DNA of 64,000 nucleotides from Closterium sp. NIES-65 (lineage: Eukaryota; Streptophyta; Zygnematophyceae; Desmidiales; Closteriaceae), in assembly GCA_948144175.1 (NCBI GenBank), contig CANXME010002275.1:4649001-4713000 (forward strand). The letters are read 5' to 3'. The translations under genes were made by a program, and so were the position numbers. The first letter of the stretch is position 1. Every line of letters begins with the position of its first letter. The notes beneath the pieces were generated by a model. That model did no database searches and had not been told where the DNA came from. It was given only the letters and a program-made list of their open reading frames with translations. Below, in pieces: positions 10,576 to 21,900 of this stretch.

Positions 10576-13500
10576 CTAAGGGAGGAGGAGGACCGAGAGA
10601 AGGCGGGAGACCAAGAACCTGCTGAAGGAGCAGAACGAAGTACGGCCGCTGCCTTGCAGCGACTCCAGAACCAGCAGAGACACCAGCGCCAGGGTCCTCC
10701 ACACCAGCAGCAGCTCAAACGCCCGACTCCAGAGCACAAGCAGCAGCACCAGCTCCAGGGTCCTCAGCACCAGCAGCAGCTCCAACGCCCGGGTCCTCAG
10801 TACCAGCAGCAGCTCCAACGCCCGGGTCCTCAGCACCTGCAGCAGCACCAGTGCCCGGGTCCGCAACACCAGCCGTAGCTCCAACGCCCGGGTCCGCAGC
10901 ACTAGGAACAGCTCCAACCTCTGGGGCCGCAACACCAGCGGAACCAGTAGAGTCTCCAGCACCAGTAGCACCACCAGCAGCAGCGGGGTCCGCGACACCA
11001 GGCCGCCACTCCGAAGAGTGCAGCGCCGCTCGTACCACTCACGGATCCGCTCACGGGAGGGGAGCTCCCGGCTAGGAGGAGAAGCACTAGCACCAGTCCC
11101 AGTAGTACGCCTGGCTCCAGAGGTACCTCTCCTGAGGCTGCAGTACTGGAAGTACCACTCACGCAGCTGCTCCGAGGAGAGGGCTCCGCCAGGTGTAGGA
11201 CCCTCAGGCTCAGGACCTCCAGACTCAGAACCCCCAGACTCCGGACTCTGCGGCTCAGCACCCCCAGGCTCAGTACTCCCAGGCTCAGCACCCCCAGGCT
11301 CCGCACCCCAAGGCTCAGCACCCCCAGGCTCCGCACCCCCAGGCTCCGCACCCCCAGGCTCCGCACCCCCAGGCTCCGCACCCCCAGGCTCAGCACCCCC
11401 AGGCTCCGCACCCCCAGGCTCCGCACCCCCAGGCTCCGCACCCCCAGGCTCCGCACCCCCAGGCTCCGCACCCCCAGGCTCAGCACCCCTAGGCTCTGCA
11501 CCCACAGCAGGGCGAGAGTCGAGAGCTACCTCAAAAGGCTCAACTGGGTCTACCTGAGACACACCTGAGGGAGCGGCACCCTGAGGGGGGAGGGGGTCTA
11601 CGACAGCAGCACCTGGCGCGAGGAAGAGAGGCGGGGGGGGGAGCGGGGCAGTGCGGTAGGGGAAGAGGCAGTAGTAGGGGACGGACTCGTCAAAAGTGAC
11701 GTCCTGAGAGGGCAAGACTCGGCGCGAGGTGGCGTGGTAAAACTGCCAACCAGGCGCGTCCGGGACAAAGCCGAGGAAGACGCAGGGAACAGCACGGGAG
11801 GAGAGCTTGTCCGCAGACGTATCGCGGACAAAAGCTCGAGATCCCCAGACCCGGAAACGCGACGCATCGCCAACCTCCCCCGTCCACAGCAGTGTGGACG
11901 AGGTCTCCGGCAAGGAGACACGGGGCCAGAGGTTGAGCTGATGCGCAGCGTACCGGACCGCAAACGGCCACAGAAAGTGGGGGGCAGCCGCATGGATCAA
12001 GGAGGTACGGGCGACCTCCATGACCAGGCCAATGCGACGCTCTGCAATCCCATTCTGCTGTGGAGAGGCCGGAAGCGTGAACGACTGCTCAATGCCGTGC
12101 TGAGCACAGTAGGCTGCCAAGAGGTCGGAGGAGAACTCACCACCTCTGTCAGAGTGCAAGCGCAGGACAGGAAAGTCCGAGTGGAAACGCTCGCTGAGCT
12201 GGAGACGGGCTCTGTGGATCCAAGGGATCAAGACATCAGGGACTTCACCCTTGGTGCGCAAGGGGAAGACCGTGGTGTAGCGCGAGTAGTCGTCAACAAC
12301 TATCAGGAAGTACCTCTCCTGACCCTGACCACGGACGCGGGCTGGGCCCCACACGTCCATGTGGAGCGTCTGCAAGGGAGCAGTTGTCGGGGGAAACGAG
12401 GAGGAGTGAGGAGCAGCGTGCTGCCGCCCCTCGACGCAGGGAAGACAGGGAGGAGCAGGCGAGGGTGGGAGGGGAGGGAGGACTCTGGGAAGACGTGAGA
12501 CAAGGTACCGGGAGTGCATGGCACGAAGGCGCTGCACAGACGGGTGGCCAAGTCGATGGTGCCAGAGGACAGTCTCGTGCGCCAGAGAGCGACACGAGCA
12601 GGGGGCAGACAGCTGACCTGACGCAGACGCAGACGCAAACGTAGCGACCTGAGGGGACTCAGTGGTCAGTGTGTTCAGGTCCGACCCCGGCTGCCGAGTG
12701 AAGGTAGCCAAGTGGCGGCCCGTACGAGCATACGTGCAGTGTGTCACGCGCTCGTAGGCAGGGGTGAACTGGTGAACACCCACGTCGTGGAGTGCACTAC
12801 CTGCCACCAAGTTCGTAGAGAACGAGGGGAGGTGGAGACCTGACAGTGTGCCCGACGGGACCGCAGGACAGGGAAGGACAGTGGAGGAGGTCGCAATGAC
12901 CGGACCCCCAGAGGGGTCAGCGAGGGAGACAGCAACTGGCCGAGCAAGCGGCTCAAGGGCAGTGCGGTCACGAAAGAAGCAGCGAGAAGCACCTGAGTCC
13001 AGTGTGAAGGTGTGCAGTGCTGCCGTCGACTCAGTACCAGGGGGGGCAGACGCACAAGCACCTAGAGCAGCTGCCTCACCAGCACCTGGGGTAGCAGACA
13101 CGCGAGTACCTGGAGCGGCAGACGCACTAGTCCTAATGCCCGGGTCGGGCGGCACACACAGGTACTCAGCACCCTCTCCACTAGTAGAGATCACATACAT
13201 AGCAGTGAGAATAGCATCAAAGTCTAGAGCATAGATATCAATCCCCTTCTTCAGGAGATCAACCCAGCGGGGCAGCTTAGTGGCCTGAGGGAACTGAACA
13301 CGCCAAGCGTCGTTGAGACGAGCGAAGCAGCGCTGTGTGGCGTGCGGTCCCCCACACGGCTGACCAGTGCGGTCACCAGTGCGAATGACGTACGTGCAGC
13401 TAAAGCCACCCCCCCCCCCCCCCCCGTGCTGAGAGTACCACTCACGGACCTCCTGGGGCGACGGAGTGTGCTGCTGGCTCTGGCCACCGCCAGTGCCTCC

Positions 13501-13889
13501 ACGACCACCACCGCCGCCGCCACCTCCTCGACCACCCCAACCCCTGCCGCCGCCGCGTCCACCGCCATCCCCACCACCGCCTCCGCCCCTGCCACCTCCC
13601 CCGCCGCTGCCGCCACCACCCCCACCGCTGCCACTAGCCCCTCCAGTCGCGCCACCACCCCCACCGCCGCCACCGCCCCCACCACCGCCTCCCCCGCTGT
13701 CACCGCCACCGCCCTTGCCCCCTTTGCCCTTGCCGCTGCGGCGCCCGCTCGAAGCAGACGCAGTCCCGACCTTCTCAGCACCAAGGAGGTCGACAGCAGC
13801 AGCAGAGGCAACAGAGGGAAGAAGGGGGGAAGGAGAACACCCCTCAAAGAACGGGGTACGGGGGTCGCCACGAGAGGCACCTACAGCGA
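10576..13889 (-). pseudogene. Element C late gag-protease-integrase
   Basis: Open from about 13889 to 10576 in one frame, but separated from the gag start by a 13-nt deletion. In order: Gly-rich tract (13480-13730), EVREWYSQH motif, knuckle C-x13-C-x3-H-x4-C (about 13320-13400), protease LDSGAS (about 12990), His/Cys zinc site HHRLGHPS, integrase core (MDVWGPARV, SDRGGEFSS, SPQQNGIAERRIG), then a long GGAEP pentapeptide tract (about 11240-11500) and two REWY motifs. After about 11000 the text becomes Leu/Val nonsense, marking a frameshift before RT. Confidence 0.85.
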
Positions 13890-14489
13890 CTATGCTAGGA
13901 GTTCCTTCTCGAGGAGGGCAATGGTGAGCTCAGTGGGGCAGCGAGCTAGGATGTGGTCCCTGACTGAGCGCAGAGTGTCAGGGAGGCGGGTGACTAGGTG
14001 GTAGAGAGTGAGCCAGAGTGGGGGTGGGTTCTTGGCAAGGAACTCATCAGGCATGGCGGCGCGGAAGCGAGCCTCACTAGTGCGGAGGTGCGTAATGAGG
14101 TCAGCGACTGTGTGGAAAGAGGCTAAGTCGGGGAACAGGTAGGGAAGAGAGAGACGGCCTAGTGCGGCAGAGGCCGGTGAGGAGTAGCGGGCAACGACAG
14201 CAGTGTACAGTGCGTGTGCAGTCTTGTGCTGCCCAAAGTGCTCGCGCTCATCTATCGGCAGGGAGTTGCGAATAGCGAAGCGAGCGTGGGCGTCACGAGT
14301 CTGCCATTGTGAGCGGGCAGTGCTGTCAGCAGTAGCAGCAGGAGCAGGAGCATGGCCTAGGGCGTGATCGTACAGTGAGATGTCCTCCTTGGCAGTGAGC
14401 TGTAGGAAGAGGTGTAGGTCATCTAGCCAGGTTTCGAACTTCACTGGGCGGCCCTCAGCATCGAAAGCCAGTACAGGAGGGCTAGCCAT
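13890..14489 (-). pseudogene. Element C gag N-terminal part
   Basis: ATG at 14487-14489 (MASPPVLAFDAEGRP). About 200 codons of copia capsid-type domain, including FGQHKTAHALYTAVVARYSS and LPYLFPDLASFHTVADLITH. It ends at a premature TAG near 13890. Compared with F, 13 bases are missing just after LLEKELLA. The gap lies between two copies of AGCA, consistent with a deletion between short direct repeats. Without it gag would continue into the 13889-10576 frame. Confidence 0.85.
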
Positions 14490-14519
14490 AGCAGTAGTAG
14501 GAGTAATAGCAGTAGGGGC

Positions 14520-15200
14520 ACCCCAAAAACAGTAGGCAGTGCGACTCAGGTAGGGCGGCTCGGTCCAGTACGGGCGGCGCGGCTCGGTTCTGGTAGGGCG
14601 GCGCGGCTCGGGAAGGGCGGCGCGACTAGGTTCGGGCGGCTCGAGGGGTTCGGTTTGGGCTGGGCGGCTCGTTTCGGGCGGCTCGAGTCGGGCGGCTCGT
14701 TCTGGGGGGGGCCGATCGGGGCCTCTAGGGGCGAGCGCGGGGCCGTAAGGGGCCGCTTAGGGCGAGCGCGAGGCCGATCGGGGCCTCTAGGGGCGAGCGC
14801 GGGGCCGTAAGGGGCCGCTAAGGGCGAGCGCGGGGCCGTTCGGGGCCTCTAGGGGCGAGCGCGGGGCCGTAAGGGGCCGCTAAGGGCGAGCGCGGGGCCG
14901 TCCGGGGCCTCTAGAGGCGAGCGCGGGGCCGTAAGGGGCCGCTAAGGGCGAGCGCAGGGCCGACGGGGGCCTCTAGGGAGGTGAGCGCGGGGCCGACGGG
15001 GCCGTTAGGGGCGATCGCGGGGCCGACAGGGTCGCTAAGGGGCGAGCGCGGGGCCGTAAGGGGCAAGCGCGTGGGCCGACGGGGCCTTAAGGGGCGGCGC
15101 GGGAGTCGCTAAGGGGCGGGTCGCGGGGCCTTAGAGGGCCGTGAAAACCGAGGCGCCCTAGGGCGCAGGTAGGTAGGTAGGTAGGTAGGTAGTGGTGGGC
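14520..15200 (-). repeat. Element C GC-rich leader with about 61-bp tandem repeats
   Basis: The leader holds four to five tandem copies of an approximately 61-bp unit (about 14700-14960), each with GGGGCCGTAAGGGGCCGC and GGGCGAGCGCGGGGCCG. Degenerate copies lie on either side, and a GTAG microsatellite at 15170-15191. Conserved GGTGGGCCC is at 15194-15202. No gene is seen here. Confidence 0.75.
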
Positions 15201-15239
15201 CCTAAAAAATCGGTCCTAGGAAGGACCTGCTCTGTACCA

Positions 15240-15371
15240 TGTTGAAATGAATGAACAGGAATGATTGAACTAACTGTGAAATCAGTACAAGTACCTAACC
15301 CTAGAATTGTGTACCCCCTATAGGCTAACCCACTGTAGCCTAAACAAGCACAACATATATAATGTTTGACA
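15240..15371 (-). repeat. Element C 5' LTR with adjacent primer-binding site
   Basis: 132 bp matching the 3' LTR. Just inside it (15227-15239) the minus strand reads TGGTACAGAGCAG, a one-base-deleted form of the TGGTATCAGAGCAG primer-binding site. GGTCC/GGACC (15212-15227) can pair next to it. Confidence 0.88.
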
Positions 15372-15376
15372 GGAAG

Positions 15377-16468
15377 CGGCCGGCAGGACAGTTGTAGCCG
15401 ATACCACCCCCAGAGCGTGCTTAGCAGCAGGTGACGATGGACTTCGTCACGGGGTTACCGGCCGGAGCGAGTGGGAACCATGCGATCCTGGTCGTCGTTG
15501 ATCGACTAACGAAAATGGCACACTTCGCAGCCTGCAAGAAATCAATCACAGCCGAAGAAACAGCCCGCCTCTTGATCTCCACCGTCGTTCGACTGCACGG
15601 GATACCAGCCGCGATCATCAGCGACCGCGAAACGAAATGCACCAACAACTTCTGGCGGAACTTGTGGCAGCAGTCTGGCACGCGGCTATAGATCCGCTCT
15701 TCGTACCACCCCGAGACCGACGGACTGACAGAAAGGACAAATCAGACCATGGAGCAGCTCATCCGAGCCACGTGCGATGATCCAACCACCTGGGAACGGC
15801 AGCTGCCACTCATCGAGTTCAAGTACAACAATTCGCCTTCCGCTACGACCCAGCAGTCACCGTTTTACTTGAACCACGGATAAGACCCAACAGTACCCAT
15901 GACTCCGAATCCCGACAACCAGGTGCCACGAGCGCAACAGTTCGCCAAAATTTTACAAGCAGCACGAACCCGAGCAACAGACGCTATTAAAAAATCAAAC
16001 ATTATCGCTAAACGCAACGCCAACCGCCACCGCCGACCTCTCACTTACCATCCTGACGACCAAGTTTTACTCGACACCCAGAACCTCCGGCTGCCCATTA
16101 CTCCAAAACTCCGCCCTCGATATTGTGGGCCATTCCGCATGAGCCACATGATCACACCCGTCATCGCCCATCTCCTCCTCCCTGCTGACTGGAACGTCAG
16201 CCCGTCCTTCCACGTCAGCCTGCTCCGCCCCTACGTTCCATCCACCAGACAACTGCCCCGCAACCGCCCAGCCAGCATGACATGATTGCCGACCGAGCCA
16301 ATCATCACGCCCGAGAAAATTCTGAGCCACCGAGTTCGTGACCCACGAGGAGCTCGAAGGATCGAATTCCTAATCCACTGGAGAGACCGTACACCCACCG
16401 AAGACAACTGGGTTCCTCTGGACAGAATCAAAAACCACCCTGTCCTCACCGAGTATCTGCGCAGCTGA
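15377..16468 (+). pseudogene. Chromovirus D: integrase core and chromodomain
   Basis: Continuation of the Ty3/gypsy pol interrupted by element C. The integrase core shows MDFVTGLP (first Asp), ISDRETK (second Asp) and TDGLTERTNQ (Glu). It is followed by the C-terminal GPF region (RYCGPFRMSH, SFHVSLLRPY). A chromodomain follows at about 16286-16468 (EPIITPEKIL, EFLIHWRDRTPTEDNWVP), which in chromoviruses is thought to guide integration to modified chromatin. The reading frame is constant but carries stops, including a TAG after SGTRL (about 15690), TAA after LNHG (about 15883) and TGA before the chromodomain (16283). This copy is dead. Confidence 0.9.
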
Positions 16469-16511
16469 AATTTTCGGGATGTACACGCACTTTCGTAAGG
16501 AGGGCCTCCTA

Positions 16512-16543
<32 letters not shown>
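16512..16543 (+). repeat. G32 homopolymer, chromovirus D polypurine tract
   Basis: An uninterrupted run of about 32 G immediately before the LTR start at 16545. The equivalent place in chromovirus J (63224-63240, complement) also has a C/G run, so this is the expanded plus-strand priming tract. Confidence 0.75.
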
Positions 16544-16544
<1 letters not shown>

Positions 16545-16545
<1 letters not shown>

Positions 16546-16780
16546 GTAAGGAAAATCCCTTTTCCTTACTTCGCATCCTTTTCCTTACTTCGCATCCCTG
16601 TTCAGCGCGTACACCACTGTTCCTGCCAACAGCACCCAACGGTAAACCGTTACCACTCGCGACATTCGCCTCGACACTGTTTCCACCCCTGTTGACAACG
16701 CGACCCAACGTCATGGTTCGGTTGGTAACCCGCGCTCCGGACCTCCGCCTCGGCATTTCCCAACCTCGGCGCCAGGCCCG
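16545..16780 (+). repeat. Chromovirus D 3' LTR, first segment
   Basis: Begins TGTAAGGAAAATCCC directly after the G tract. It is interrupted at 16780 by element E, whose target duplication is GCCCG. The start resembles the J LTR start (TGTAAGGAATTTT at 63223, minus strand). Confidence 0.8.
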
Positions 16781-16912
16781 AGTCAGAATGTTATAATTGT
16801 CTAGCCTGCAGTGGGGTACTCTATAGCGAGTACAACCCAATTAGGGTTTCCTATATGTATGCCAATTGCTGCTAGTGCAACCCCTCTCTTCTTCATTCCT
16901 CATTTCTTCACC
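16781..16912 (+). repeat. Element E 5' LTR
   Basis: 132 bp. It begins AGTCAGAATG (mutated from TGTCAGAATG) and ends TTCTTCACC. The element K LTR at 35293 is a diverged relative. Confidence 0.85.
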
Positions 16913-18373
16913 TGCTATCAGAGCATTTACGCTCCTGGCCTGTGGGCCCACCTAACTGCTTCCGCTGCTACTCTGTGTGCCACTCTTAGCGGCCCCGTCG
17001 CCGCCCTTCTCGGCCCCTCGCGGCCCCTTCGCGGCCCCGTTGTCGCCCTTCCAGGCCCCTCGCGGCCCCTTCGCGGCCCCGTTGCCGCCCTTCCAGGCCC
17101 CTCGCGGCCCCTTCGTGGCCCCGTCGCCGCCCCTAACGGCCCCGTCGCCGCCCTTCTCGGCCCCTCGCAGCCCCTTCGCGGCCCGTCGCCGCCCTTCCAG
17201 GCCCCTTACGACCCCTTCGCGGCCCCATCGCCGCTCGTAGCGGTCCCGTCGCCACCCCTAGCGGTCCCGTCGCCGCCCCTAGCGGCCCCGTCGCCGCCCT
17301 TCGCGGCCACGTCGCCGCCCTTCGCGGCCCCGTCGCCACCCCTAGCGGCCCCGTCGCCGCTCTTCGCGGCCCCGTCGCCGCCTCTAGCGGCCCCGTCGCC
17401 CTTCGCGGCCCCGTCGCCGCCTCTACTGGCCCCGTCGCCGCCCCTATCGACCCTGTCGCGGCCCTGTCGAGGCCCTGCCCCGGCCCTGCCCCGGCCCTGC
17501 CCCGACCCTGCCCCGGCCCCGCCCCGGCCATGCTCCGTCGCCTGGCGCGGCGCACCGGGGACCCGTGCACCGCCCCCCCCCCTCTTTTCCCGTCGCCTGT
17601 CGAGGCGACCTGAGGGGGCCGCCCGAGGGGGGGGGGGGGGGGGGGGGGGGGCGAGCGTCGCCCCTTTTGCCGCCTGTTTTGGCGCCCTGGGAGGCCGCGC
17701 GTCGGCCCCCCCCCCCCCCCGTAACCTCCCTACCCGCCATCCCGCCCTGCCCTGTGTTAGGGTTTGGGGGTGGCGAGTAGGGGGTGGCGGGTGTGTGGTC
17801 TCCCCTGCTCCTCCTCCTCCTCTGTCTCCCACAGCTGCAGCTACCGCTGAGGGGGGTGGGTGTGTGGGAGTCGACGGAGTGGTGCTAGGGGGTGGGGTGT
17901 GAGTGAACCTAGGGTGCAGCAAGGGTTGTGTGAAAGGGGGGTGCTTTGGGAGTAGAACTAGGGTTTGAGCAGGGGGTGTGTGTCGAGAGGTGTGGGGCAG
18001 CTGGAGGAGGTTGTGTGAAGGTAGCTGTCGTGTCGCCTGCAGCGCCTGTAGTTCGTCGCCCTTGCTCCGGTAGCCAGTGAGCCTGTTGCACCAGTCGCCA
18101 GTGGGTCCGTTGCTCCTGCCGCTCGTCTATAGCCGCGCAGCCAGTTACTCCAGCAGTCCGTCGCCCTTGCTTCGGTAGCCACTGAGTCACCCGCTCCTGT
18201 GCCCGTGCCTCTGCAGCTTCAGTCGTTGCCTCCCATCTTCTCTCCCTCCACAGTTCCTCTTCCTCCTCACTTGCCCGCTGTGATTAACTCTAGCTTTGCT
18301 CGCTATTGTGAACTCCTGCTCTATGCCTGCTTGCTCATTGTGCTGATTACACCCCACTTTGGCTATGGGGGTG

Positions 18374-18505
18374 TGTCAGAATGTTATAATTGTCTAGCCT
18401 GCAATGGGGTACTCTATAGCGAGTACAGCCCAATTAGGGTTTCCTATATGTATGCCAATTGCTGCTAGTGCAACCCCTCTCTTCTTCATTCCTTATTTCT
18501 TCACA
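18374..18505 (+). repeat. Element E 3' LTR
   Basis: 132 bp, TGTCAGAATG to TTCTTCACA, followed by the target duplication GCCCG. Confidence 0.87.
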
Positions 18506-18510
18506 GCCCG

Positions 18511-18659
18511 TCGCGCACCCCATTTTCACGCATTACCGTTACCACGGTAGTTTCGCTATATATTATTCGCTCATGCCTTCGCTCATTGGACTCTTGCTTT
18601 GATAGTGCAATTCTCGTTTGATCACTCAATTGCACACATAACAAATACACTGTTATTTT
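18511..18659 (+). repeat. Chromovirus D 3' LTR, second segment
   Basis: Resumes after element E and contains TTCGCTATATATTATTCGCTC. The same stretch occurs diverged in the J LTR (about 62985-63035, minus). It is cut at 18659 by element F (duplication ATTTT, 18655-18659 and 33538-33542). The last part of the LTR would lie just after 33542, but I could not find its end. Confidence 0.7.
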
Positions 18660-18780
18660 TTAGGAAAGTAGAACGAGAATGAATGACTAAGGAATGGAAG
18701 TGATACAAATGTGCAACCCTAGAAATGTGTACCCCATATAGGCTACCCCACTATAGCCTACACAATATTATAATTTGACA
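18660..18780 (-). repeat. Element F 3' LTR (121 bp)
   Basis: Identical to the 5' LTR at 33417-33537 except for the second base. It is flanked inside by the purine tract (CCCCCAT on the plus strand). Confidence 0.9.
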
Positions 18781-18995
18781 CACCCCCATAGGCAAAGTGG
18801 GGGAGAACAAGGGGTCACAAGACCAATCAAGCAAAGCAGACAAAGCTCAGGGTGGATCACAACGTCACCACACAGTCCGAGCACAAGGTCAAGGCCACAA
18901 GGCCAGTTCACATGCAGGAGTACACATATATATATAAGGCTAAACAAGCAAGAGCAGGTATATATATATATATATATGGCGGGGTACAAGCAAGG

Positions 18996-21900
18996 TCAAG
19001 TGGTGAGCAAGTGAGGCAAGACAGGCACAAGACCCAGCTGAGTGCAGAAGCGCTGATGATCACAAGGCGGAAGTGCCTTGGTGAAAACATCAGCAGTGTT
19101 GGCCTCAGAGGCCACGTACGCAAGTCACAACTGACCACGCTGCTGCAACTCACGAGCAAGAAAGTAGCGGAGAGCAATGTGCTTCGTTCTGTGCTCCAGG
19201 CGCTGCTCCCGACACAAGGCCAGCATGGCCTTGTTGTCTACGTACATCACCGGAGGAGAACGAGGCGGCTCTCCGAGGTCAGTTAGCAGGTAGGTAAGCC
19301 AGCGAAGCTCCTGTGCAGCCATGGCCCCGACGTAGATCTCAGCCTCACAACTGGAGCCGAGAACAGAAGACGAGCGAGTAGCCCGCCACGAAACAGAGCC
19401 GGAACCAAGGCTGAAGGTGTAACCCTGTGACGACCGCTGCGTAGCCTGGTCGTCTGCCCAAGAAGCGTCCGCGTGCCCAGTGAGGACCACTGGACTCCGC
19501 CCTCCAAGCACTAGCCCCATGCCCGACGTACTGCACAAGTAGCGGAACACCCTCTTCGCTGCAGCCATGTGCTCTGGTCGGTGTCTCCCAGGAGCAACAT
19601 AGCGTGCAGAAATACTAAGAGGGTATGCAAGGTCAGGTCGTGTGCAGGTCATCAGGTACATGAGGCAGCCAACAAGCTCTGGGTACGGGCCACTCGACTC
19701 TACGGACTCATCCGAAGGCAGAGCTGAGAGCGAATGGCGAGTAGACAGAGGAGTGGCCTGAGGCGAGGAGTACGTGAAGCCGAAGCGCTGAAGGACCTGC
19801 TGCACCATGTGTGACTGAGTCAGGGTAATGGTGCGCTGTGCTCTGTCTCGGGTGATCTGCAAGCCAAGGTAGCTGCGCAGTTCACCCAAGTCTGTGCATG
19901 TGTGTCTCTTCTGCAGCTCGGACTTCACGTGGGCGAGTCCAGCAGTGTCAGCTGTGGCAAAGACCAAGTCGTCGACGTACACGAGGATGTAGAACGGCGG
20001 CAGAGAGGTGTCGGTGCGTAGAAACAGCGATGGGTCAGCAGTAGAGGGAGCAAACCCAAGAGCCGCAAGTGTAGTCCTCAGTTTGTCGTGCCACTCGCGC
20101 GGTGCCTGGCGGAGACCGTAGACTGGCCGTCGGAAGCTCCACTGGGTGCTAGGAGGGAAAGTCCCAGTGAAGCCAGGAGGACGGCGCAACCAGATCTCCT
20201 CGTGCAGGCTACCCTGGAGGAAAGCAGTGCGGAAGTCAAGGGAGTGAAGCTCGTAGTCACGCTGAGCGGCTACGTGTAGCAGCACCCGAAGAGTGGTCAT
20301 CTTCGGGGTGGGAGAGAAGGTCTGAAAGTAGTCAATTCCCTGCCGCTGACTGAAGCCACGAGCCACGTACCGCGCCTTGAAGACAGGTGGAGAGCCCGGC
20401 GGCCGCTTCACCCTGAAGATCCACATGCCACTGATGATGTTCGCCCCAGGAGGGGGAACCGCGTCAACGTAGGTGCCTGTGGACTTCCAGGAAGCCATCT
20501 CTGCATCCATAGCTGCCTGCCACTGAGAGGAGTAGGGACCCTCTACGTCCTCCGCGTAAGAGCGCGGAGTCGGGATGTCTAGTGCATCCGGGTCTCCCTC
20601 AAGGGTAAGCAGTACGGATGGGAGATGAGGTGAAGCAGCAGCCAGACACTGGAACTCCTCCTGCCTGTCCTCAAGGACGTCCGTGCCAAGAGCACACTCA
20701 CCCCCGACGGACGGAGGACAGACACACGCAGACTCAGCAACGAGACTAGCAGCGTAGTCTAGACGACAGCGAGCAGGAAAGTCGACGAGCTCAGCAACAA
20801 GAGCAGACGCAGCAGTGGACTCAAAGGAGGGGTCAGTGACGACAGTAGCAAGGAGACGCGTGACAGTAGGACTGGCAGCACGAAGAGAGTCCGACTCAGG
20901 GTCGGCAAGCGCAGGAAGAGAGGACTCAGGAGGAGAGGGCAAAGGGGCACGCAGAGGAGCAGTGGATGGACGCAGAGACATCCGGTGCGTGCCAGGGACA
21001 GGAGGAGGACGCTGACGCAAACCGCGACCACTAGTGCGAGCAGCACGAACAGGCGACGCAGGACGAGACGCAGGCTCACGACGCTCAGCAAGACCTCCAG
21101 TAGGACCAGTGTACGGAGAAGGAGAGGGCAGTGGGGAGGGCGGCGGTAACTGTGACTGCGACTAGACAGGCGGTGGACACTCTAAGGGAGGAGGAAGACC
21201 AAGAACCTGCTGAACGAGCGGAACAAAGTACGGCCGAGGCCGTGCGGCGACTCCAGACACAGCAGGGACAGCACCAGCACCCCCAGCGGCAGCACCAGCG
21301 CCAACAGCACCTCCAGCTCCAGTACCTCCACCAGCACCAGCAACACCCGCAGCAGGACCGCCGCCAGGACTGGCAGCAGTAGCCTCAGCGCCAACACCCT
21401 CAGCAGCTCCGACTCCAGTAGCACTCGCAGGACTAGCACCTCCGAGACCGGCGGCACCAGCACCCACAGCAGCCGAAGAAGCACCAGCTCCAGCAGTACG
21501 CCTCCAGCGCCGGGCAAACCACTCGCGCAGCTCCTGTGGGGAGAGTGGCTCCCGCTGAGACGAAGCACCCGGAGAACCACCAGGCCCAGCACCGCCAGAC
21601 GCCACTCGAGTAGGTCCAGCGGCCGCGGGCTCCGCACCCCCCGGCTCAGTAACTCCAGACTTAGCACCCCCAGGCTCAGCAGCTCCAGACGCAGCACCCC
21701 CAGGCGAAGGACCCCCAGGCTCAGCACCCCCGATCGTAGCACCCCCAGGCTCAGCACCCCCAGTCGTAGCACCCCCAAGCTCAGCACCCCCAGTCGTAGC
21801 ACCCCCAGGCTCAGCACCCCCAGGCTCAACACCCCCAGTCGCAGCACCCCCAGACTCAGCACCCCCAGGCTCAGCACCCACGCGCGCAGCAACCCCAGAG

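Larger units (their letters stand above)
8024..15371 (-). mobile_element. Copia element C (complete, decayed)
   Basis: Complete short-LTR copia element on the minus strand, 7.35 kb. It has LTRs at 8024-8156 and 15240-15371, flanked by the 5-bp duplication GGAAG (8019-8023 and 15372-15376). It lies inside the integrase gene of chromovirus D. In sense: 5' LTR, primer-binding site, GC-rich leader, gag, protease, integrase, linker, RT-RNase H, AT-rich 3' UTR with TA repeats (8305-8372), purine tract GGGGGTG, 3' LTR. The two LTRs differ at about four positions, so it is older than G. Confidence 0.93.
16781..18505 (+). mobile_element. Element E: 1.7-kb non-autonomous copia-type element
   Basis: Complete LTR element with 132-bp LTRs at 16781-16912 and 18374-18505, flanked by GCCCG (16776-16780 and 18506-18510). 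The primer-binding site TGCTATCAGAGC starts at 16913. The interior (1.46 kb) has no gag or pol homology. It begins with GGGCCCACC (16944-16952), continues as a GC-rich tandem array (GCCCCGTCGCCGCCC-type units, about 16980-17530), then G22 (17629-17650) and C runs. It ends with the same tract before the 3' LTR (CTTTGGCTATGGGGGTG) as the autonomous elements. It is probably mobilised by proteins from that family. The LTRs differ at about six sites, both ends of the 5' LTR being mutated (AG...CC for TG...CA). Confidence 0.88.

Noticed and set aside
16811-17902. 363-codon Pro/Ala/Ser-rich frame in element E
   Set aside because: It lies in a GC-rich tandem leader, has no domain, and overlaps equally long frames on the other strand.
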